Positions 24,901 to 37,400 of a stretch of 64,000 nucleotides of DNA are shown here, piece after piece. The translations under genes were made by a program, and so were the position numbers. Positions within the stretch are counted from its first letter, which is position 1. Each line of letters begins with the position of its first letter. The DNA comes from Thamnaconus septentrionalis. Taxonomy: Eukaryota > Chordata > Actinopteri > Tetraodontiformes > Monacanthidae. Location of the stretch: NCBI GenBank assembly GCA_009823395.1, contig CM020511.1, forward strand, positions 12,661,501 through 12,725,500, given 5' to 3'. Below the pieces are notes generated by a model. That model did no database searches and was not told the DNA's origin. It was given only the letters and a program-made list of their open reading frames with translations.

Positions 24901-27900
24901 TATCTCAGCAATATCTATTTTATTCTTTCTTACAGGCAGGCTCGCCTTACTGTCTCTGAAGTGAGATTCATGGTTGGTGGGAAATCTGTTTCCCTTTTAC
25001 AGCACCAAGCAACAAAGGGATGTAGTCCTATTCTTCCGTGATGCCGTGATGAAGCTGTGATGAGGCAAGACAATTAAAGGTACGCTGGGGCCGATTGCCT
25101 GTCATAATAATACAAGAGTAATATCGTGGGCTGCCTTTTTGTTAAAATGAACACAAAAGACCAACAGGAAACAGCAGGCCTCGGGACATCTCGTCTTTAG
25201 CTCGATAAACACTAGCACTTCATCAGCATGAGTATCAGATAAGGGCTGCAAATGATCTCAACTGTGGTGCCACTTATTTACAGTGACTACACCAGCGAGT
25301 CACACATATTTGCTCGTGAACGCGACAAAGTGTACAAACGAGAACCGCCATCCTCGTGGATTTAGACTTGGCTTGAAGAAACGCCGCATCCAGCACCGCT
25401 TCAAAGAGCTACCCATGGATTAAAGTGCCGAGGTGGATTTGGAGAAACTCTGCGCTGACATCCACGGCGTCCTCACAAACAAAACAGAAATAATACACTT
25501 CAGACGCAGCAGCGGGACGACTGTCAGGGGCGCCTTCATTATTGCAGAGCTGAGCCGAGATACTAAAGGAGGAACACCAAGCCTCGCAGTGATGGGTATC
25601 ACAGTGAGGCTTCTCTCAGGCAGGTCTGAGGCCTGTCGAGTCCCAGCCTGAAGAGCACGAGTATGAAGACGTGGCTGCCAATACATGATGTGAGTCCCGC
25701 ACGCACAGAAGTTTCAGCCATCTATACCAGCAACGGCTGCACGACGTAGAAAAACAGAATTGTTGTGATAGTGACAAAATGCGAGATGCAGAAATTCAGA
25801 CCTCATTCAGACCTATGTCAAGTTTTAATCAAAGGAAATCATGACCAGAAAGGTGCTGGCTGAAACCACTGCTTATGTTGACAACCAATCCTATACAAAA
25901 AATAGTCAGGAAGTATAAAAGAACATAGCATTGTGTCATGGCTTGTTTTAGTGATTCCTGTTTTATTTTGAAAGTCTCACCTGCCTTTATATTTTCTATT
26001 TTACTTCCTGTTTCTGTTTTCCTGCCTTTTTTGTTGCCTCGTGATTCTCACCTGTGTCTCGTCAGTCCTGCCTTTGATGGTTCTCACCTGTATTCCCCTG
26101 CCCTTAAGTTTTTCTTTATAATTTGGACAATTATCGACCAAGCAGAAAGTGGAGCTCCTACAGAACAGAGTATGACCCTCCTGGAGTTTTGCATGGCAGG
26201 CTTCCCTGTACAAGGCCTGGATGCAGCCTCCCTCAACACCTGCCAGGTGCAGGTTAAAGAAGCCTGCACCCAAATTCTACCTGGGAACGCGCCTGGCGAG
26301 AGGGGAGCCAGGGAGCATCCAGCAGGCCTTCAGGTCAGGTCACAGTCCTGGCAACACCAACGTTACTTACCTCCCCTCACCTTCGACCTGGTGTCCATGC
26401 TGAATGATTTATCCCTGAAGTTTAGTTCCACAGAATCTTCGCTGCCCATGGAAAACAAATGGTGAGTGCGTCAGTGGTTCCTCTCTGCTGAACAGTTCGA
26501 AACTCACCGAAATGACTGTCCTATGATAGTTTAACATGAGACAGAGCGGTAAAACGCGAAATCTCATAATGTCAGAAAAATGAAAATTCAATGTTTATTG
26601 AATTCATCCAACGACTCAAGCTATTCCGAAAGAAGGGATGTTTGTTGTGAAGTAATTGGGATATTTTACCTCTTGAATCACTTTGTGTGAGTGACTATAA
26701 GAAGTGAATGATTATCAGAGGATTTTTCATCATCGAGGTACTGAGGCAGGCCAGAAGCTAGTGGCTCAACCTTTCGCTAAACCCCTAACTCTTCCCGTGT
26801 TTACACGTTAGCGCAGGATTTATTATTTGAGACTAATATCCCCCTCCCCCACCTGTCCATGTGCGCCTGTTGCAGAAATGATCAAGCTCCATCTGTAAGC
26901 TCTTGAAAGACAAATAAAAAGCTGAACTAAATGCCGAGAATCCCCGTCCCCGCCCCCCGGTGGACGTATCGGCCTCACGGAGGAGTGCGACAGCGAGAAA
27001 TCAAGAGTGAGCGCGGCGGCACTGAGCAGAGAGCCTCCATGAATCACGTTCGCGGAGCAGCAGAGGCGGCGGCGGCTGAGGTATAATCATTGGGGAGGCA
27101 GTCCAAATTAATACTTCAGCCGAGGCCGCCTCGTTCTCCGTCATTAGGGCGCATTACAGGGCCACAATATACATCGTTAAACCAGGCATAAACAATTCAT
27201 TAAAGGGCCGTTAAGTAGACAAGTCGCTGTCACTTCCCTTCCTGCTACAGATACAGACTGTAAAATGGCAGGAGGTTAAAGCTAAGGGGGAAAAAAAATA
27301 AATAAATCATTCTGCCTCCGCTAACCAGTCACTCATCCTGACTAATGGCTCCGCTAGTCGTGGCGGATTCCGCCGATGATTTTCACCCACAGTCGCGCCT
27401 ATTCTCGCGACAGCCTCTTGGTTTGATACAGTCACAGTTTTTTAATTTGTGCTGTCAGCGGCGGCGCACCGTCCTCCCCCCGAAGAGGCGCGGGGAGATG
27501 GAATTAATTCTGGCAACGCGGCCGCGTTTGTTATAATGGCCGCGGCGAGATAGGATCAGAGAGAGGCTCTAGAAAGCGCGGGAGGCGCGCGGACGCGGCG
27601 AGGGCAGCCGTGTCGGCCCGCGGTTTGCTTCTAATGTGGTCGGAGAGCAGCAGCAGCAGCAGCTTCACCGCAACTAAACGGCAGCCAAGAGGTGTTGTTG
27701 TCACCGTGGAGGAAAGCTGCGTCACTGCACGGCCGAGGAATGACAATGATCTCACACCCACGGGAGAGGAGGGGGGGGGGGGAGAAATTCAGGTTTTTAA
27801 TGTTACTTCTGTTGGATGCTGTTTCACCTCACCGTGTAAAGTTACAGCTAGACACCCATCAGTGTCGCCAAGCTCCAACCAAACATTTTTTTTTTTTAGC

Positions 27901-28300
27901 CTTTCAGATCTTTGCAGTGGCAGACCGTCAGGGCCAGCGAGCCCTTCACTGTTGGCCTAAACATACTTAGAAAAGTGCATTTTCCCGTAAATAAAAAAAA
28001 AGTTATTGTCCATCGTCTGTTCTTTTCACATCATAGAATATCCACTCAACAGTCACATGTATCTTGTGCAAGGTTGAGGTTTTCAAGGTGATCCACCAAA
28101 GCCTGCCAGATCTCTTTTGCCCCCTCCTCCACTCATCTGAGTATCAGACACCAATGATGTGACCTCACATCCTCACTTCCTCTCCCGTTTCTCCCAGGTC
28201 CCTCACCTTTACTTCTTTGGAGAAACTCTGCTTGATCCCCTGGTAAAGACTCAAGGAGCTAAACGTCTTCAAGGTGAGAAGATGAATTTATTTACAGAAA
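24901..28300. other. Intergenic stretch, middle part, with candidate regulatory DNA at 26.8-27.5 kb
   Basis: The frames at 25420-25686 (both strands) and 25938-26465 have no recognisable domain. The second lies in CCTG/CACCTG-rich sequence that resembles a teleost interspersed repeat, but I cannot name it. 26880-27240 and 27340-27530 are repeat-poor with CpG and ATTA/TTAAT words, and could be conserved noncoding DNA. (AGC)n lies at 27647-27662 and a G-run at 27770-27782. Confidence 0.35.
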
Positions 28301-31239
28301 TGAGGCAGAGCAGGGTGCTGTGAAATGTGGTGAGGAATACAAAGATCTTAAATTAATTATTAAAATAACATTTAGTTCATTCAGTGCATACATTGTGTGA
28401 TTTGAAAGAGTCACAGTGATCATAAATGCAATTGAAACAAATGGCTACCATGCCTTAATCATATCAAAATTATTGTTTTCAATGCAGATGATGTATTGAA
28501 TAATTTAAGTGATGTACAGGTAGAAATACAAGTTAAAGAATAGTGCTAAATTTGACTAAATTAAGAGAGGGCGTAAAACTTTAAAATGGGCCATTTGGAA
28601 GTGGAAAGAGCTGGCTTTTCTTGCTGGGCTAAATCAAATCAGAATTCGTATCACTATCATGCGGTCACCAAGTGGAACAAAAACAACAACAACAAAAAAT
28701 CTGACTAGAAATGTGGTTCACGTTGAATGAGATATGGGCTACTTTTATTTGTAGATTCATTGCCAGATGGGATGCATGGGGTAAATACAACAAATATGAC
28801 GTATCAAATACAGGTAAAAGGGGTGTCTAGACAAAAATACACACATTACAGGTTGCGTTTGACAACATAAATGCAGTATTAATGTGAAACCAACCATATG
28901 ATTGCAAATCAAACAACAAAGTTAAAAAAAAAAGTTGAATTTACAGAAACTATATACTATTCCAGCTGCAAACAAAGTGAGGTGCTTTTTTTTTTTTTTT
29001 TTTTTTTACATTAATGCAGTTACAGCCGTGCATTCTAGCTTCAACAGGGTTTCCAATCAAACTAACTGTTTCATAAAAAAGGGGTTGATATTTCCCAATA
29101 CAATTGTTTGACACAATTGGTTGACCTCTTTGTTCTGTCTGGGAGCCAAAAAGGTAAATGAGCCACAGTTACGCAGCATTAGTTTAAATTCAAATTTGAG
29201 CCTTTCACAATTGTCGTATTTGATATAACTGTAAGACATTATGTAATAACATTTTGGCTTTTTGACATGAATGGACGTGACAATTTGTCAATACATTGTC
29301 ACATGTTCTTTCATGTGACAATTTGTCAATACACAGAGAGCTACCACATGGCTTACCTTTGCACCAAAGGCTGTGCTCAACAACACTCTACTTAGTGTGC
29401 TTAAGTAAAAATGCATCCATCCTTTCATCCATTTTCTGTTACCGCTCGTCCTACACTCAGGGTCACGGTGGGAGAAGTGTGAATGAAAGACTCAATATTA
29501 CTTTTCAAATTGAAAACAAAAACACAACCAAAAAACCCACAAGCTTGCCATTCCCAAAAATTTGCATTTCTATAAATAAAACTTTAATCATACAGGGACA
29601 TATAAATAAATATTATTTTTGCATATATATTATCATCCACCCAGTCCATCCATCCAGTAGAGCATGTAAGCTGGTCAATGTTAGAGTCGAGACCAGGTTT
29701 TTTTCCTCATACTTTGGTTGAAGGGCATAAAAAGCAACACACTCCACTACAATAAAATTCACACCACATTCAAAAAGCATAAGGCACAAATATTATATAT
29801 ATTATATTAACTACATAGCACTAAATAGCATGTGCTCAAAGAAAGTTTTTTCAAGTTCTTTCCAAAAAAAGAAATGTGGTTTTGTGTGAAACAAATTAAA
29901 TAAGCAGGACATACATACTGTCATACAATCGTCACAAAAGTCTTAAATTACTGCGTTCAGACGTCTGACCTCAGTCTTAGTCACATGATACTGGTCATTG
30001 GTGTGTAAGAGCAGCACATACAGCAGGCCTCAGTGTCACTGTCTCTAAGGTTGTGCTGGTTTCTGAGCAAACTGTAAAATCAAAGGAATAAAATCAGTTG
30101 AAATATTAAAAACCCCTGAGTGAGAGGACAAATACCGAGGTCACACGTTTTACATCATGTTCACAAAGTATGTCCAGATGCAAGCACAGCGCGCCACAGT
30201 CCGCGTTGGCAAAAACCTCCAGAGGTTAATGTGAGGGATGACGTGATCCAGGGGGAAAATGCACCAAGTGACTAAGATGGACTAAGATTTGAAGAGTACT
30301 GACGCTGGCAGCCTTCAAACAACAATGCACTCCCAACAACAGCGTTGATTTTGTGTTAACACTACGTCTTCATATCATTTAAAAAAAAAAAAAAAAAAAA
30401 ATCAATATAAAGGAAAACGTTTGCTGGGGTCTTTTCTTTTTTCCCCAACAAAAAAAGCAGCAATCACTCCTGCCACAGCCAACATAATTCATTTTTCAAA
30501 ACCGGATATTAATCAAGCACAAACTATTCTAGCTCAGTAGACCATAAATTCATGTGAAGTAGAAAGTGTAATTACTCTTGGTAGACAATGTTTCATCCCG
30601 CCGCTTCTTTTTTTTCCCCCAAATATTTTTGCATTTAGGTTGAAAAACACCATAGTGTTTACTACAGGGTGGTAGTAAATAGTGGCTGCAATCACGCAGC
30701 TGAAAGAAAATGACCAAAACTAACACTAGCCCCAATATGTGATGGTGACCTTTTACACTTCACCTGTAAATGAGTGTCGCTCAACATCGCTTTTAAGTTG
30801 GAAACCAAAAAAACAGTCAAAGGCAAAAAGAACAACTTTCTTTCTCACTCTCTTGAGGGAACTAAAATCTACCAACAAAAAAAACCCTCAACAATGATTC
30901 ATTTAAAAAAGTTAAATCAAAAGTTTCTCTTTCAGAGAGGGGAAGAATGTAAGGGAAGGTTTGGCAGCTGTGCTGCATCAAACTTGAATTCAAGCCTCCA
31001 AAAAATAAAAAATAAATAAAAGGCTCATATTCTACAGTCCTCCGCGTTGGAGTCTGTCTGTAGCTGTCCGACTTGATCAATCAAAGAGCCGATACCACCG
31101 CCGGCCAGGAGAGAACGTCCTTGTCCGGGCTGCAGCAGCGCTTGGCTCTCATTGTGTTCCACGTGGCTGTCAGTCACTCTGGGGGCAGAGTCTCCTGCCT
31201 CGCGCTGGCCTCTTGCATGACCATGAAAAGTAAGCGGGC
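28301..31239. other. 3' flank of fbxl4, probably including its 3' UTR
   Basis: The part next to 31240 should be the fbxl4 3' UTR, since the gene is on the minus strand. I found no AATAAA on the minus strand close to the stop, so its end is unknown. T-runs lie at 28987-29008 and A-runs at 30380-30401. A 10-bp inverted repeat (TTGTCACATG and its complement) with a 6-nt loop lies at about 29298-29323, next to direct copies of GTGACAATTTGTCAATACA. An octamer, ATTTGCAT, lies at 29560-29567. Confidence 0.4.
29411..29480. repeat. Fragment of a teleost interspersed repeat (CATCCATTTTCTxTACCGCT type)
   Basis: It contains CATCCATTTTCTGTTACCGC followed by TCGTCCT and CAGGGTCACGGTGGG. This word order is recurrent at the ends of fish LINE/SINE-type repeats. 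It is a short remnant and the family was not named. Confidence 0.5.
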
Positions 31240-31403
31240 TCACTGGGTGAAGCTCTTTTTAATGGCCACGTTGGGGAAGAGGTCCGAGAGCTCCTGCACA
31301 ACTCGCATGTCTACCTGTGAGCAGAAGGAGACGTCCAGGAGGATGAGCTGCGGACACGACTGGAGGAGCTTCTTCAGCGAAGCCGCGCTCACCAGCCGAG
31401 TGC
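31240..31403 (-). CDS. fbxl4: fbxl4 last coding exon (stop TGA 31242-31240)
   Basis: The acceptor TCGGCAG precedes GCACTCGG. It encodes [25 protein letters not shown] and the conserved C-terminus [12 protein letters not shown], then TGA. Confidence 0.95.
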
Positions 31404-34400
31404 CTGCCGATCAGAGAAGAGGCAGAGGGAGAGGAAAGAAATATTATTATGGGCCTAAGCCAGGCATGGGCAAACTACAGCCTGCGGGCCATATGCGGCC
31501 CGTTAAACTTCCCAATCCGGCCCGCCAAACTTAATGGAATTATATTAATAGTCATTAAGTAATGAAATAGCTGTATTTCCACATTTTTTTCAGCGTTTTA
31601 AGAGTCGTTTCAATAAAGAGCTAAAAAATACTATTGGGCCTCTAAGACAGATATATTGTTGTAACGCTTATAAGGCTATATTTTTTTTCTCCTCTAAGAA
31701 ACCGGCCCCTCTGCCAAATTTTAGAACCCATTATGGCCCACCAGTGAAAAAGTTTGCCCACACCTGGCCTTAGCCTTGCACTTGGGTTTGTGGAGATACA
31801 AAACAATTGGAAAATGACATCCCAAGATAGATGGATGGGTGGATGGATGAGTGGGTGCATGGGTGGATGGAAGGATGGATAGATTGGTGAGTGAGTGGAA
31901 GGGTATGTGGATGGATGGATGGATGGATGGATGAGGGCTTGTGGATGGATGAGGGCTTGTGGATGGATGGACAGATGGGTGGATGGAAGGATGATAGATG
32001 GGTGAGTTAATGGGTGGATGGATGGATGGATAGGATGGGTGGATAAAAGGATGGATGGGTTGATGGACGAACGGAAGGCAGGATGGATGGGTGGATGGAT
32101 GGATGGAGAGATTATGGATGGGTGGGTGGATAGATGGGTGGATGGATGGAAGGATGGGTAGAAGGTTGGATGGTTGGATAAATGGAGGGAAGATGGATGG
32201 ATGGATGGATGGATGGGTGCGAGCCCTTACCCAGTATGTCGAGGTGCTGCAGTGAAGGGCAGCAGGCGGCCAGCTCGTCCAGATCCGTGTCACAGACGGT
32301 GCGGTTGGCAGTGAGGAAGAGTTTGCGCAGGCGGGGCAGGCTGCGGGCGAGGTGCTGGAAACACCCGGTGTTGCTCTGCAGCGTGGGACACCAGCCCAGG
32401 TCCAGCTCCTCCAGCATCCTGAGAGAGCACGGAGCAAACAGATGGAGCAGGAGGGCGACTGAGACACTCACGCGCTCCCTGAGGCCAAGTGCTGAGTGGC
32501 TCCGGATGAGAGCCGAAACGATTAATAGATAAATCGACACAAAAGTGTTTAAGTAAATTTTTCCTGAACTGAAGTTTGTTTTTGCTGCTGCTCAAGATTG
32601 AAACTTTTCTACTGTTGTTTTCAACATAATATAAATAGCTTTTTTAAATGCTTTTACTTGTATTGATTTTACTTCTTGCAGTTGTTGTTTCCGCTGGTTC
32701 TGGAATAAAGTTGCATTGTATTGTACTATTTTCCAACTTTTTCACATTTTCCACACCACTATTTGTGACCTATTCAAATAATCGTTTGATGGAATCCAGA
32801 GAAAGGCATTGAAATCTGCAACTTTTAGTTGCCTGTTCTTTTAATGTGATTTTGAATACTGAAGCCGTTTTTGCTCTTTACACTGGATTGTTGTGTTAAA
32901 ATTGAAATTATGAGCTTTGACAGCACAAAAAAAAGAACACAAAAATTCCCTATTTGTTCCAATCAGTGAGGACAAAAAAAATCTGTCCAAAGTGATTGAA
33001 GTAACTTTCAAAACTTGCCACTAAACGAAAATGTATAAGAGTTGTAATGACCATTTCCTTTTTCAGGAAATGGTCCCATTTTAGCTTTCTGAGTTTCACT
33101 GTTTTGATGCCACTTCAACGCCCTGCGGTACCAGGAGTAAGCCTGATGCACTACATCCTAATGAGACATTTTTCCCCAGCACCAGTCCCACTTTCATCAC
33201 CCACCTGCAGCCAGAGACAAGCTCGGCCAGGCCGCGATCGGTCAGGTTCCTGCAACGCCACAGGTCCAACGAACTGAGGAGGCGACAGCGTGCGGCCATC
33301 ATACTGGCCACCACGTCGTAGTCTTCAATCTGCAGAGGCAGGCAGACAGACAGGCGAGAGGACATTGGTGTCTCTTTGCGTTCTACAAAGCGTCTGAAAC
33401 ATGTAAACCTCCCAGATAAAGTTGCAAGGCATTCAGAAGATCTATATTAGAAGGATCTATAAATGGATACCATGTCTATGAAGAGAGACGAGAGATTCTG
33501 TGATTTCTAGCTCAGCCTGAATGTCAAGCAGAGAATTCATTAATTCGCCTTTAGGATGTCACATAGGGCCGAGACGTTGATGCAGGAGGAAAGACTGAAG
33601 TTCCCCTGTGCATTTTAAAGAACCCACCGCAGACCGACTGGCTGCATCGGCAGGTGCGGGAGATATAACCTGACTTCTACCTCGACAGACAACAAAGCCT
33701 CCGCAGAGGACGTGTCCACAAGAAAATAAATGAAATGGTCTTTCAAGAACGGATTTGTGTTTGCAAAGCGGTTATTGTTCTTTGGTGTCGAGTAATGTCT
33801 CCCATATTTCATCCTTTCATCCTGAGATGAAAGCGTAGAAATGCAATTTCACAGCCGGTGCTGGCACCTCTTTCCGTGAGGAAGACGCCGAGAACTTGTG
33901 CAAGTTGGCCGTGGACACACGGAGAAACTTGACGGTGCCGAAGCTGCAGGGGTTAACAGTCCTTCTGTGCCTTCATCGCTGGGTTTTGTTCCCACGTGAA
34001 AGCAAAAACATGCGCTAGAGTGAGGTTTACACCGTTCCGGCTTAATGCAACGTAATTGGTGCGAAATATCAATCAACTGGATTGATGGAATCGCGGCGAG
34101 AAGCGAGGTGGGCGGGAGAAGCACTGAGTCGCGAGTCGGAGATGAAGTGTGTGCAAATTACACAATCAGTAAGTAAGGTTGAAATGCGTCAGTCCAAGTG
34201 TTGTGTTGATGAATTTTTCTTTTCCTTCACCTAGGGAAGGAAGACATGGGTGAGCCATGGCCACATATTTAAACCGCCACCGGGGCTAGTTAGGCCAGGG
34301 AGGTGATAATAAGATGATGTTTCTTGAATTAATTCAATGCACATAAGTATAATTGTTCTCTCTACAAAGTGCCGTCATTGCCATCTTGCACCGTGTAACG

Positions 34401-37400
34401 TTTGGAGCTGCAGATTGCTCAGCAATGGCCCGACCCAAAGCAAATGTTGATCAACCTGCTTCAGCAGAATAAAGTAATTAATCAAAAATATGTAAACCAA
34501 TCTGGTTAGACAAACTCCGGCTGGGGACGTGCGAGTGCGTGTGTGTTTGTGTGTGTGCATGCAGTTCACCCATGTTTTAACTGTGCCAGCCAAGGATAGA
34601 CAATAAAGTATTGACTTCAACTGCGCGTCAGTTCATGATCACTGGCTTCATCCTCGTTACACCCGACCGGCTCTCCGTTAGCAGCTTCCTTCCTGCAGCA
34701 CCGCCGATGTCGCTGTCGCCATGTTTTCAAAAAGCTGCTATTCAACCAGGACACATGGAAGGTTGTGCGTTTAACAGACTGTGTTGTTTGTGTGTGTGTG
34801 CGTTCAATCTCACCCTCACACAGCTCCCCAAGTTGAGGTGTCTCAGCTCGATGCAGAAAGTCAGGATAGTCAGAATGGCTGTTTGCTGTGGGTAGGAAGA
34901 AAGACAGACAGACAGACAGATTATGTCACAGTGTTGCCAACTGTAGAAATAGACACACTAAAGCTTAAGAACCAGCGGACGAACGAAGGGTCGTCTCTAC
35001 ACAGACAAGGACTGTGACTCCGCCTACCTCTATCTTGGTGCGGTAGAGCACCAGCCTGCGGAGGCGCGTCAGCTTGGAGATGTGGGCGAAGGCCTGCGGC
35101 TGAAGGCGGTCGCAGGAGGACAGGTTGAGCTCCTGCAGCCCGGGGCAGGTCTGAGAGATGACCTCCAGGCAGGCGTCATTCAGGAAGTGGCAGCACGACA
35201 GCTCCAGGCAGACCAGGCTGGGGCCACAGGCCTTCATGAAGCTGAAGGGGATGCGAACAGGGATAAGTCAGTGAGCAACTTTTCTTAGAAAAAAAAAGGA
35301 CCTCCCGGCAAAGTTTCTTAAAAACACTGCTTTGCGGTTGCGTTCTTCCCAAGGTTATGCACTTTCCGGCTCCTCCGACAGTCTGACCTGCTGAAGCCGG
35401 TCAGGGTGAGAGCCCCGCGGTTGCCCGTCCAGGACAGGTTGAGCCTCTGGAGGAGGGTGCAGCGGCTCTGCAGGTGTCCCAAGGAGGCGTCATTCAGCCG
35501 GGCCCAGTAAGGCTGCAGACTCAGCTGGGTGTACTGCAGAGGGTCACAGCAGTGCTGGTGCAGCAGCTTACAGCTCTGGGCCAGACGGCCGAGGTCTGGC
35601 AGGGTCAGGTGGCTCAATATCAGCTGGATGAGCTGCAGACGGAAGGTGGGGGTGGTGGCGGGGGCGGGTGGGGCGGAAAGAAAATAAGAGGGTGACAATG
35701 AGAGGGAGATGGGAATGTTAATTACGCGTTTCTCCATCGAGTTTGTCTACATTACGGTTATCGGGAGGAGTTAGTGCTGTAGTCAAGACGGCACCGACCA
35801 CGACCAGGACATGATCAAGACGAAAGAGTATCGAGATCGAGACAAGACCAAAGAAAAATAACAACAAAAGAGAAAAAAATATTTAAATTCAAGTTTGCTT
35901 CGAAAACAAACGGCAACATCTCTTTTCAGCAAGGCATCTTATAATAAATTTCTTTAACATTTTGCTGCTTTGCCAACTATTTTGAACCATTTAAAAAAAC
36001 AAACAAAACAACTTTGCTTATTAAATTAAAAAAATAATTAACTAGGAAAAAGGGGGTGTGTCACTCTGGGTGTCACAAACGGAGTGTAAAACAGCAGCAG
36101 CTGGATTCTTTTCCGTTATTATCTGTCATTGCAGTGTTGGCTGAGTCTCGACTGGTCTTGATCAAAAATCCCGAGTCGGCCCAGTCCGAGTCCGAGACCG
36201 AGACGAGACCGAGTAAAAATGCCTCAGAGTCCGAGACGAGACCCTTAAAAAGTGGTCTCGACCAAGACCAATCTCGAGTGCTACAACACTAGGAGGAGTG
36301 GGTGGAAGTGGGGGTTCGGTGGGGAGAAGGAGCAAGCAAGCGATAGCGGGATCGGTGGCGAGGTGCGTCAACAGCGAGCGCTGCGAATTACCAGCGCCGG
36401 AGTTGGATATCAGCGGGCAGATAATAACTACACTGTGTTCCTCAGACAGGCGGGACGCGGAGCGCCTGTGAAGCCCGCTGTTAACGGCGTGGAGTTGGGG
36501 GAGGAGATAAGACCGGGGGGGGGGGGGGTGAAGCGAGCTTCACGGCAACGTCCGCGAGCGCGTCTTAAGACACGATGTATATCCGTCGCGCCCCGTTTGG
36601 AAGATTGGCAAACGCTCAGCACGTAAAATTAGATTAAGATTAAACAGCCAGCTCGCGCTAATGGCCCTGAATTTATTGTAAATTACCATCATCATCAGAT
36701 GGATATTTATACAAATGGCTGCTGCGCTGTGAATAATACATTTAAGGGGGGTAATTGTGGCAGAATAGATTTTTCGAGGAAAGTGTCCCAGACACGGAGT
36801 AATGAATTGATCAGTCGGTGGATAACTACAACAAGCAGCTATAAATCATCGTTAGAGGGCAGCAATCTGAACAAATATTATCCAATATATTCCGCCTGAG
36901 TGTAAATGTTTTGCTGCGTGACCTAAGATGTGGGTTTCTCTACGATGTTTTTTTGTTTTTGGTTGTGAAAATTTGAAAGTATGGTAATCTGCAGACGTCA
37001 CCAACAGTGCGGAAACTAAAGTAGAAATGCTGCACAGAGCAAAACAGTTTTGTAGAAGTAGGCTGCAGAGAATGAGAGGAAAAAATACTTCCTGCAGAAG
37101 AAAACATCCGCAATCTCAAAGCACATCTGCACAGGGTTCGCCTACATGTTGTGTTATTTTGAAGCTGTATCAAAATCTCATAGTTAAGTGAACCTGAATG
37201 GTGTTCTGGCTCGAGCACATGATTTGGCAGGTGAAAAACTTATTACTGGGCAGTACACGGTATACTGCATGACAGCAACAATGATGTGGCAGTAACCTCT
37301 CAGAGCGACTATTTCTAACTGCGAGTCCAGGGACCAGAGTGCAGGGGGACTTAATGACAGAAACAATAATTCAGGGCCAGTCAGGGGATCAGTTCACTCA

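Noticed and set aside
25420..25686. Overlapping frames of 72 and 88 codons on both strands
   Set aside because: The 72-residue frame looks protein-like at first, but I recognise no family, it has no splice context, and both-strand openness suggests chance.
25938..26465. 175-codon frame on the plus strand
   Set aside because: No domain or motif. The CACCTG/CCTG-rich DNA suggests a non-coding interspersed repeat.
31721..32467. 248-codon minus-strand frame with repeated Ile-His-Pro-Ser
   Set aside because: Only its first part is fbxl4 exon 7; the rest is TGGA minisatellite read-through past the splice donor.
33049..33075. Hairpin considered as a microRNA
   Set aside because: The stem is only 11 bp, far short of a precursor.
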